Source: Bufo bufo
Lineage: Eukaryota > Chordata > Amphibia > Anura > Bufonidae
Assembly: GCF_905171765.1 (NCBI RefSeq)
Contig: NC_053394.1
Span: forward strand, 155,952,015-156,016,014
Direction: 5' to 3'
DNA length: 64,000 bases
In this document: one piece after another, positions 55,738 through 64,000 of the stretch
Layout: the number at the start of each line of letters is the position of its first letter
Position numbering within the stretch: position 1 is the stretch's first letter
The notes under the pieces: generated by a model
What the model saw: the letters and a program-made list of their open reading frames with translations, nothing else
Databases searched by the model: none
Told to the model about the DNA's origin: nothing
Made by a program: the position numbers and the translations under genes

Positions 55738-55905
55738 GGGGAATGAGAGTGACAAGGGAGGGGGGGGGGAAATGATGAGAGTGACAAGGGAGTGGGGGGG
55801 GAAATGATGAGAGTGACAAGGGAGGGGGGGGGAGAAGAGAGTGACAAGGGAGGGAGGGGGGAGAAGAGAGTTATAAGGGAGGGGGGAGAAGAGAGTGACA
55901 AGGGA
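55738..55905. repeat. Inverse copy of the cttgtcactctc minisatellite (about 6 units)
   Basis: The unit gagagtgacaagggaggggg is the reverse complement of the unit at 54474-55348. Copy number here is about six against about thirty-two there. Confidence 0.85.
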
Positions 55906-56039
55906 GTCCCCAGAGCCAGACTGTAGCCAGAGACCAGATCATCTTATTGTCCTGGTGGTAAGTAGACAATGCAATATGTTTATTATGTAATTGTTTAGTT
56001 ATTAATACTACATTGGAAACTAATTTACCTCACATTAAG

Positions 56040-56355
56040 GCTCCAGTCACACGTCCGCAACATGTTTTGCGGATACACGGAGCTGCGGATCCGCAAAACA
56101 CGGAAAGCGGCAATGTGCGTTCCGCATTTTGAGGACTGCACATTGCCGTCACTAATAGAATATGCCTGTTCTTGTCCGCAATTGTGGACAAGAATAGGAC
56201 ATGTTCTATTTTTTTGCGGAACGGAAGTGCGGACCCGGAAGTGCGGATCCGCAATTCCGTGTCCAGGCAGCGCGTCATGCTGCCCCATAGGAATAAATGG
56301 GTCCGCAATTCCGTTCCGCAAAATGCAGAACGAAATTGCGGACGTGTGAATGGAG
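56040..56355. mobile_element. tccgcaaaa-family MITE inside copy 2
   Basis: ctccagtcacacgtccgcaa is mirrored by attgcggacgtgtgaatgga. Equivalent of 45265-45533. Confidence 0.75.
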
Positions 56356-56880
56356 CCTAAAAGGACACTATAGTCCCAGGACCAGTACAGCTTAATGTAG
56401 AGGTACTAGTGTCTATAGCCTGTTCCTGCAGAGAACAGACACTGTGCCGTACTGGTGGTAAAGGAGCACTATAGTGCCAGGAAAACAAACTCATTTTCCT
56501 GGCACTATATACAGTAGTTGTTAGGAGTGGGGCACCCTCGTGTCCCCCTCCCACTGGGCTGAAGGGGTTAAAACCCCTTCAGCCACTTACCTTTCTCCAG
56601 CGCTGTCACTGGGAACTCTGCGCACGCATTCAAAACTATGTTCCGCGTCTTCCCACTGTAATTTTCACAGTGAGAATCACGGAAGCCCCTCTAGCGGCTG
56701 TCAGGGAGACAGCTACAAGAAGCTTGATTAACCCTAAGGGAAACCTAGCGGTTCTTTTAATTTAAATGCTGAGAAAGGAGTGGAACATATGTGATGTCAT
56801 GATATGGGCAGATCATCTGATAAAGGGGGGCGGCTATTTTTATCTTGCCTAGGGCGGCAAAAATCCTTGCACCGGCCCTG

Positions 56881-56955
56881 CTTGTCACTCTCATCATTTC
56901 CTCCCCCCCCCCCCCTTCCCTTGTCACTCTCATTCCCCCCCCTCCATTCTCCAAC
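56881..56955. repeat. Remainder of copy 1's minisatellite
   Basis: cttgtcactctcatcatttc, a C tract and cttgtcactctcattccccc resume after copy 2. The far end of copy 1 is not seen. Confidence 0.75.
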
Positions 56956-56989
56956 ATCTCAGGGATCAGCTAGGGTCTGGCACTGCAAA

Positions 56990-57178
56990 CGGAGTGCCGG
57001 CCGGCCCCATTAAGTATAATGGGGTCTGGTGGAGATCCAGCCGCATTCTGGCAAAAATGCAGAGAATCGGCTGGACACAAACCGCTGAACGCTGTGGTTT
57101 GTGTCCGGCCGATTCCTGTCATCCTCTGTCGGATCAGGCAGCCAGATCTCCATGCGGCAGATGTGAAAGTAGCCTAAG
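56990..57178. mobile_element. MITE fragment ending gatgtgaaagtagcctaag
   Basis: Contains gccggccggccccattaagt, a hairpin gaatcggctggacacaaacc / ggtttgtgtccggccgattc, and the terminus gcagatgtgaaagtagccta of a common frog MITE. Left end uncertain. Confidence 0.5.
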
Positions 57179-58522
57179 CAAACAGTAAACAAAATAAAAA
57201 TGGACAAATAATGAATCTTCTACCCATTAGATCGGTTAAGGATTCACACTGAGAGCACAACTGAAATCTTATCAGACTAAGAAGACAGGTTGGCATTAGC
57301 AGGAGGTGCTCAAACCCACATGCAGTTGTGCATATATATAGGGGAGCAAATCCTGCACTTGTGGCCCGTTGCTAATGGCAATCCCCAGCAAAATGCATAC
57401 AATGGAGGATGCCCGCGGCGAACCACAAGTACCACAATAGACATCCTACACAAGGTAACAAGTGCGGATGTCATAATTAATATAACAATATAACAAAACA
57501 ATAAACACAGGTGCACTCTGCAGTCTCACTAAATCCTCAAACTGATTTTAAAATTGAGAGATTAGTCAACATGTCCTACGGTGTAGAACATGTCTAAGCC
57601 CGGACACCACGACAAGGTTTCTCAAGTAGCCCGGGACCCTACACTCTCCTACCTGAGCCGTATGGGCGATACCAGGAGCCAGTGGGCAAATTACAGGAGC
57701 ATAAGGCCGACTCACAAACAACTCACCAGTTACCTCCAGCATGTGGCCATGCTTGCAATGGGAGGAGGGAGGAGTCTGTGAGTCCCACTCAAGACTTGCT
57801 GATATGTCCCAGGCCTCACAGGTGCACCTAAATGTGGCCTGTAGATGGAAAACAGGCACATTTAAATAGGAGTTTATACATCTCCAGGAATCTATATATA
57901 CAAACTAAGAAGACAGGTTGGCATTAGCAGGAGGTGCTCAAACCCACATGCAGTTGTGCATATATATAGGGGAGCAAATCCTGCACTTGTGGCCCGTTGC
58001 TAATGGCAATCCCCAGCAAAATGCATACAATGGAGGATGCCCGCGGCGAACCACAAGTACCACAATAGACATCCTACACAAGGTAACAAGTGCGGATGTC
58101 ATAATTAATATAACAATATAACAAAACAATAAACACAGGTGCACTCTGCAGTCTCACTAAATCCTCAAACTGATTTTAAAATTGAGAGATTAGTCAACAT
58201 GTCCTACGGTGTAGAACATGTCTAAGCCCGGACACCACAACAAGGTTTCTCAAGTAGCCCGGGACCCTACACTCTCCTACCTGAGCCGTATGGGCGATAC
58301 CAGGAGCCAGTGGGCAAATTACAGGAGCATAAGGCCGACTCACAAACAACTCACCAGTTACCTCCAGCATGTGGCCATGCTTGCAATGGGAGGAGGGAGG
58401 AGTCTGTGAGTCCCACTCAAGACTTGCTGATATGTCCCAGGCCTCACAGGTGCACCTAAATGTGGCCTGTAGATGGAAAACAGGCACATTTAAATAGGAG
58501 TTTATACACCTCCAGGAATCTA

Positions 58523-60085
58523 CAGGGAGTGCAGAATTATTAGGCAAGTTGTATTTTTGAGGATTAATTTTATTATTGAACAACAACCATGTTCTCAATG
58601 AACCCAAAAAACTCATTAATATCAAAGCTGAATATTTTTGGAAGTAGTTTTTAGTTTGTTTTTAGTTTTAGCTATTTTAGGGGGACATCTGTGTGTGCAG
58701 GTGACTATTACTATGCATAATTATTAGGCAACTTAACAAAAAACAAATATATACCCATTTCAATTATTTATTTTTACCAGTGAAACCAATATAACATCTC
58801 AACATTCACAAATATACATTTCTGACATTCAAAAACAAAACAAAAACAAATCAATGACCAATATAGCCACCTTTCTTTGCAAGGACACTCAAAAGCCTGC
58901 CATCCATGGATTCTGTCAGTGTTTTGATCTGTTCACCATCAACATTGCGTGCAGCAGCAACCACAGCCTCCCAGACACTGTTCAGAGAGGTGTACTGTTT
59001 TCCCTCCTTGTAAATCTCACATTTGATGATGGACCACAGGTTCTCAATGGGGTTTAGATCAGGTGAACAAGGAGGCCATGTCATTAGATTTTCTTCTTTT
59101 ATACCCTTTCTTGCCAGCCACGCTGTGGAGTACTTGGACGCGTGTGATGGAGCATTGTCCTGCATGAAAATCATGTTTTTCTTGAAGGATGCAGACTTCT
59201 TCCTGTACCACTGCTTGAAGAAGGTGTCTTCCATAAACTGGCAGTAGGACTGGGAGTTGAGCTTGACTCCATCCTCAACCCAAAAAGGCCCCACAAGCTC
59301 ATCTTTGATGATACCAGCCCAAACCAGTACTCCACCTCCACCTTGCTGGCGTCTGAGTCGGACTGGAGCTCTCTGCCCTTTACCAATCCAGCCACGGGCC
59401 CATCCATCTGGCCCATCAAGACTCACTCTCATTTCATCAGTCCATAAAACCTTAGAAAAATCAGTCTTGAGATATTTCTTGGCCCAGTCTTGACGTTTCA
59501 GCTTGTGTGTCTTGTTCAGTGGTGGTCGTCTTTCAGCCTTTCTTACCTTGGCCATGTCTCTGAGTATTGCACACCTTGTGCTTTTGGGCACTCCAGTGAT
59601 GTTGCAGCTCTGAAATATGGCCAAACTGGTGGCAAGTGGCATCTTGGCAGCTGCACGCTTGACTTTTCTCAGTTCATGGGCAGTTATTTTGCGCCTTGGT
59701 TTTTCCACACGCTTCTTGCGACCCTGTTGACTATTTTGAATGAAACGCTTGATTGTTCGATGATCACGCTTCAGAAGCTTTGCAATTTTAAGAGTGCTGC
59801 ATCCCTCTGCAAGATATCTCACTATTTTTGACTTTTCTGAGCCTGTCAAGTCCTTCTTTTGACCCATTTTGCCAAAGGAAAGGAAGTTGCCTAATAATTA
59901 TGCACACCTAATATAGGGTGTTGATGTCATTAGACCACACCCCTTCTCATTACAGAGATGCACATCACCTAATATGCTTAATTGGTAGTAGGCTTTCGAG
60001 CCTATACAGCTTGGAGTAAGACAACATGCATAAAGAGGATGATGTGGTCAAAATACTCATTTGCCTAATAATTCTGCACGCAGTG
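58523..60085 (-). mobile_element. Complete Tc1-like DNA transposon (1563 bp) in array unit 2
   Basis: Ends cagggagtgcagaattatta and taataattctgcacgcagtg, each with a second inner copy of gcataattattaggcaactt (58713-58733 and about 59885-59905), giving an IR/DR layout of about 210 bp per side. TA duplications at 58521-58522 and 60086-60087. Only one of the units carries it, so it arrived after the array formed. Confidence 0.95.
58851..59867 (-). CDS. Tc1/mariner transposase, DD37E, open reading frame intact
   Basis: A 338-residue uninterrupted protein. Residues 1-115 hold two helix-turn-helix regions (LTGSEKSKIVRYLAEGCSTL, KIAKLLKRDHRTIKRFI) with a basic linker GRKKRVEKPRRK (49-60). The catalytic residues are D144 in VLWTDEMRVSLDG, D237 in IFMQDNAPSHASK and E275 in [11 protein letters not shown]. 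37 residues separate the last two, so it belongs to the DD37E group (TRT-type in vertebrates, from general knowledge) rather than the usual DD34E. The Gly-rich box is QQGGGGVLVWAGII. It would excise and insert the element at TA. Ends and TA duplications are intact, so mobility is plausible. That is inference. Confidence 0.93.
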   Translation of the reverse strand: MGQKKDLTGSEKSKIVRYLAEGCSTLKIAKLLKRDHRTIKRFIQNSQQGRKKRVEKPRRKITAHELRKVKRAAAKMPLATSLAIFQSCNITGVPKSTRCAILRDMAKVRKAERRPPLNKTHKLKRQDWAKKYLKTDFSKVLWTDEMRVSLDGPDGWARGWIGKGQRAPVRLRRQQGGGGVLVWAGIIKDELVGPFWVEDGVKLNSQSYCQFMEDTFFKQWYRKKSASFKKNMIFMQDNAPSHASKYSTAWLARKGIKEENLMTWPPCSPDLNPIENLWSIIKCEIYKEGKQYTSLNSVWEAVVAAARNVDGEQIKTLTESMDGRLLSVLAKKGGYIGH

Positions 60086-62144
60086 TATATATACAAACTA
60101 AGAAGACAGGTTGGCATTAGCAGGAGGTGCTCAAACCCACATGCAGTTGTGCATATATATAGGGGAGCAAACCCTGCACTTGTGGCCCGTTGCTAATGGC
60201 AATCCCCAGCAAAATGCATACAATGGAGGATGCCCGCGGCGAACCACAAGTACCACAATAGACATCCTACACAAGGTAACAAGTGCGGATGTCATAATTA
60301 ATATAACAATATAACAAAACAATAAACACAGGTGCACTCTGCAGTCTCACTAAATCCTCAAACTAATTTTAAAATTGAGAGATTAGTCAACATGTCCTAC
60401 GGTGTAGAACATGTCTAAGCCCGGACACCACGACAAGGTTTCTCAAGTAGCCCGGGACCCTACACTCTCCTACCTGAGCCGTATGGGCGATACCAGGAGC
60501 CAGTGGGCAAATTACAGGAGCATAAGGCCGACTCACAAACAACTCACCAGTTACCTCCAGCATGTGGCCATGCTTGCAATGGGAGGAGGGAGGAGTCTGT
60601 GAGTCCCACTCAAGACTTGCTGATATGTCCCAGGCCTCACAGGTGCACCTAAATGTGGCCTGTAGATGGAAAACAGGCACATTTAAATAGGAGTTTATAC
60701 ACCTCCAGGAATCTATATATACAAACTAAGAAGACAGGTTGGCATTAGCAGGAGGTGCTCAAACCCACATGCAGTTGTGCATATATATAGGGGAGCAAAT
60801 CCTGCACTTGTGGCCCGTTGCTAATGGCAATCCGCAGCAAAATGCATACAATGGAGGATGCCCGCGGGGAACCACAAGTACCACAATAGACATCCTACAC
60901 AAGGTAACAAGTGCGGATGTCATAATTAATATAACAATATAACAAAACAATAAACACAGGTGCACTCTGCAGTCTCACTAAATCCTCAAACTGATTTTAA
61001 AATTGAGAGATTAGTCAACATGTCCTACGGTGTAGAACATGTCTAAGCCCGGACACCACGACAAGGTTTCTCAAGTAGCCCTGTCTTCTTAGTTTGTATA
61101 TATAGATTCCTGGAGGTGTATAAACTCCTATTTAAATGTGCCTGTTTTCCATCTACAGGCCACATTTAGGTGCACCTGTGAGGCCTGGGACATATCAGCA
61201 AGTCTTGAGTGGGACTCACAGACTCCTCCCTCCTCCCATTGCAAGCATGGCCACATGCTGGAGGTAACTGGTGAGTTGTTTGTGAGTCGGCCTTATGCTC
61301 CTGTAATTTGCCCACTGGCTCCTGGTATCGCCCATACGGCTCAGGTAGGAGAGTGTAGGGTCCCGGGCTACTTGAGAAACCTTGTCGTGGTGTCCGGGCT
61401 TAGACATGTTCTACACCGTAGGACATGTTGACTAATCTCTCAATTTTAAAATCAGTTTGAGGATTTAGTGAGACTGCACCTGTGTTTATTGTTTTGTTAT
61501 ATTGTTATATTAATTATGACATCCGCACTTGTTACCTTGTGTAGGATGTCTATTGTGGTACTTGTGGTTCGCCGCGGGCATCCTCCATTGTATGCATTTT
61601 GCTGGGGATTGCCATTAGCAACGGGCCACAAGTGCAGGATTTGCTCCCCTATATATATGCACAACTGCATGTGAGTTTGAGCACCTCCTGCTAATGCCAA
61701 CCTGTCTTCTTAGTTTGTATATATAGATTCCTGGAGGTGTATAAACTCCTATTTAAATGTGCCTGTTTTCCATCTACAGGCCACATTTAGGTGCACCTGT
61801 GAGGCCTGGGACATATCAGCAAGTCTTGAGTGGGACTCACAGACTCCTCCCTCCTCCCATTGCAAGCATGGCCACATGCTGGAGGTAACTGGTGAGTTGT
61901 TTGTGAGTCGGCCTTATGCTCCTGTAATTTGCCCACTGGCTCCTGGTATCGCCCATATGGCTCAGGTAGGAGAGTGTAGGGTCCCGGGCTACTTGAGAAA
62001 CCTTGTCGTGGTGTCCGGGCTTAGACATGTTCTACACCGTAGGACATGTTGACTAATCTCTCAATTTTAAAATCAGTTTGAGGATTTAGTGAGACTGCAG
62101 AGTGCACCTGTGTTTATTGTTTTGTTATATTGAAATCTGATCAG

Positions 62145-62889
62145 GCCTACATTTTTTAGGTGTATCTCAAAGATCTGACCATATGTGGTTTCTTGTACGC
62201 CATTTTTAATGGGTCTTGCGAGCCCTCCTCTCACCCTCCTTCTACTCATGTAACAGGAGGCTAGCTAATGACATGCAACAAGTGGAAAGTTTTATTCTAG
62301 TTTGAGGTAGCTCTGAGATGGATAATATGACTGGCAAGTTATACGGGATATTTTTACTAACCCATGTATATCAAACATAAATAGGAAATATCAATTCTTT
62401 CAACCAATATGTCATTTTCTAGGTTTGGTATAACTGAAAATCCGGGGATGTTTGAGACTCAAGCAGCTCCCAGGTTCCCTGATCTTAAGACCATAAGTTT
62501 GGGGGGTGTAGGATATATACAGTTCTATTCACTGCATTGCCCCCTCTGCTGACATGACGTCCTGTGACTGACAAATGTTTATCCGTCCAGGAAACCAGTT
62601 GTCTATTGAATCCACATCCACATAGGAAGTAGCATCATGACTCATTAACTCCTAATACCATGCATTCTCATCTCTCAAGGAAGTGCCATTATAGCTCATA
62701 ACTCACACCAGCCTGTAAAAGAGACAGGCCTGTCACAGAAACCGGCCAGACTGTCCACTGCCATTTAAAGAGACAGTGCACCTAATTCTGGTGTAACTAA
62801 CTAAGCCTGTCCTTCCACCACCCTATAGTGGGCAGCCACGCATACCACTCAGGACCAAAAGATCCCTTTTCTGTCAGGGTGGCGGACTA
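62145..62889. other. No recognisable feature
   Basis: Unique-looking sequence between the array and the Penelope remnant. No motif found. Confidence 0.45.
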
Positions 62890-64000
62890 ACTACCCCTTA
62901 CACATAAAATTGGATGCACAACATGTGAATATTCCATATCTTATAGTCCTGCTTTGTGTTGGTGATTTGTATCCTGTCAGGGTTCTGACATAAGAACAGG
63001 TTTTTACATGAGAACATTGCAGGAATAAGTTCATTTTTGGGTGTCAGAGGTGATAAACTCCTCCTGATCACAACAGTTCTCAGATTTGGAGGTTGTTGGT
63101 AGCACAGCCTAGTACAGAGGGTCTGGAAATATTGTTTTTAGATGGTCATCTTTGTTTTCTTCTTTTTCCCTGTATTGGAGAAGTTGACTTCTGAGCATCC
63201 CGGTGGATCTGGTGATTTGATCATCAATTGAAACAAGATGGTAGCCCTTATGTAAAAATGTCCTTTGGGGATGGTTTGTGTAAATTTTGACCTGTGTTCA
63301 GAATGGAAGCTGTCTCATTTGAGATTGGCAGGCTGATCGATAAGTTTTTGATACGGATGTCTGTATTGAACTTGCTTTGAAATTTTATTATGGTGTCCAA
63401 AAAGTTGACTTCTGCATTTGAATAGTTTAGTGTCAGGGTTATGGTGGAGTGAATTTGAATCTTTCATTGAGTTTTATTAGGATACCAGTAAGTCATTTTC
63501 TAGTTTTCTATGAAAATGTTGGCATATTCTGGTGTCATTTTGCTGTCCATGGCAGTTCCAGTGTGCTGTAGATATATTTATTTGCCAAAAGAGGATTCAT
63601 TGTGGGTGAAGATAAAGTTAGCACAAACAATCCTATTAGGCTCTAGATACACTTGGCAGGCAGTTAATCCATCCTCGTGTGGGAATACAAAGATTCCATA
63701 TATGTGGTGACTAAGATGGTACCAATGGTAGGAGAACACCCTCTGCCCATTCTGAGATTTCTGGGGTCTTCCATGCCTGAATGGCCTCCCTGGTTTACCC
63801 CGCCTATATATTTTGGGAGGCATGTAATACACTCTGGTCCTCGGATTCTTAGATACCAAATCTGCAGGCTTAATAGTGATCTTCTTGTTGTTTCTTTATG
63901 TACAAATAGCCCTCCTTCCTGTACACTAAACTTCAGTCTATTGGTCTAATATGGTATTGCGGCCAACTGGAGATGTCCAGTCAGATTCTTGTCATCTAGT
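62890..64000 (-). pseudogene. Penelope-like element reverse transcriptase remnant, running off the window
   Basis: The minus strand gives ITIKPADLVSKNPRTRVYYM (near 63890-63830), where KPAD is followed almost at once by YYMPPKIYRRGKPGRPF. In full elements a longer stretch separates KPADKGG from FYxLPKIHK, so an internal deletion is likely. Then come a degraded SLYTNIPH equivalent (IYGIFVFPHEDGLTACQVYL), RIVCANFIFTHNESSFGK, IYLQHTGTAMDSKMTPEYAN (matching GTAMGSKMAPEYAN), and, near 63440-63360, LNYSNAEVNFLDTIIKFQSK. Frameshifts and stops occur throughout, and the catalytic YIDD segment was not found. The N-terminal part would lie beyond 64000. Confidence 0.85.

Larger units (their letters stand above)
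55357..56880. mobile_element. CAGGGCCGG-ended element, copy 2, inverted and inserted in copy 1's minisatellite
   Basis: The left end cagggccggcgtcacctgta and right end gcaccggccctg are flanked by cttgtcaa (55349-55356) and cttgtcac (56881-56888), an 8-bp duplication with one mismatch. cttgtcac is the minisatellite unit word. Inside are a palindrome (55556-55730), a short inverse minisatellite (55738-55905), and the arm matching 44716-45572. The 8-bp duplication fits hAT. No transposase. Confidence 0.8.
57276..62131. repeat. Array of a 628-bp unit, direct then inverted, flanked by 13-bp duplications
   Basis: Units start actaagaagacaggttggca at 57276, 57904, 60097 and 60725 (period 628 bp after removing the Tc1 at 58523). 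The fourth is cut at 61080, where the order inverts (cctgtcttcttagt at 61080 and 61701). Two inverted units follow, the last truncated at 62131. Copies differ by few bases. gaaatcttatcag at 57263-57275 and gaaatctgatcag at 62132-62144 flank the whole. Repeated small open frames (67, 97 codons) recur only because the units are alike. Confidence 0.85.

Noticed and set aside
57290..62028. Recurring 67-, 68- and 97-codon frames that look conserved
   Set aside because: They recur only because the 628-bp units are nearly identical, on both strands alike. No motif or codon-level constraint is visible.

Overview
The window is eukaryotic and repeat-dominated. I found no host protein-coding exon and no structural RNA gene. 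The mix of elements points to a vertebrate, most probably a frog or toad. It contains L1/Tx1-type LINEs, a CR1 LINE remnant ending in an anuran-type tail, Penelope-like elements, an SGNH-hydrolase domain of the kind carried by DIRS/Ngaro retroelements, Tc1-like transposons, TTAA-flanked foldback elements, and many GC-rich 'tccgcaaaa' or 'gtgtgaac' MITEs. The species itself is inference.

Layout. 1-9 kb: a decayed L1-type reverse transcriptase, low-complexity DNA, an SGNH-domain retroelement remnant with a duplicated 3' segment, MITEs, AT-rich dispersed repeats, and a Penelope GIY-YIG fragment on the minus strand. 9-16 kb: a minisatellite-bearing element split by a CR1 LINE, then MITEs and a 498-bp retroposon with 14-bp target duplications. 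16-24 kb: a probable solo LTR split by a 765-bp palindrome, a second short retroposon, and an L1 fragment split by a TAA-flanked MITE that is itself split by a TTAA-flanked palindrome. 24-29 kb: more MITEs, a Tc1 fragment and a tRNA-derived SINE.

29-35 kb: a diverged L1/Tx1 LINE interrupted by a complete Tc1-like transposon with an open DD34E transposase. 35-45 kb: two more short retroposons, a hAT-type MITE, several minisatellites, a 2.7-kb TTAA-type AT-rich element inserted in one of them, and a Penelope RT plus GIY-YIG remnant. 44.7-57 kb: a CAGGGCCGG-ended element holding a TTAA element, which in turn holds a 5.8-kb full-length L1/Tx1 LINE (46115-51950) with perfect 14-bp target duplications. 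A second, inverted copy of the CAGGGCCGG element sits inside the first copy's minisatellite. 57-62 kb: an array of a 628-bp unit in direct then inverted order, invaded by a Tc1-like element with an open DD37E transposase. 62.9-64 kb: a Penelope RT remnant that runs off the window.

The genes present belong to transposons: two open transposases (30704-31729 and 58851-59867, both minus strand), one intact LINE ORF1 (46249-47361), and one LINE ORF2 broken by a single base in a G homopolymer. They act on their own elements, not in a shared pathway. The most interesting signal is a set of short retroposons that begin at a GATGAAG-hairpin-GAAAC motif resembling a hammerhead ribozyme core. They have 9-14 bp target duplications, and a related motif lies at the 3' end of a Penelope-like coding remnant.
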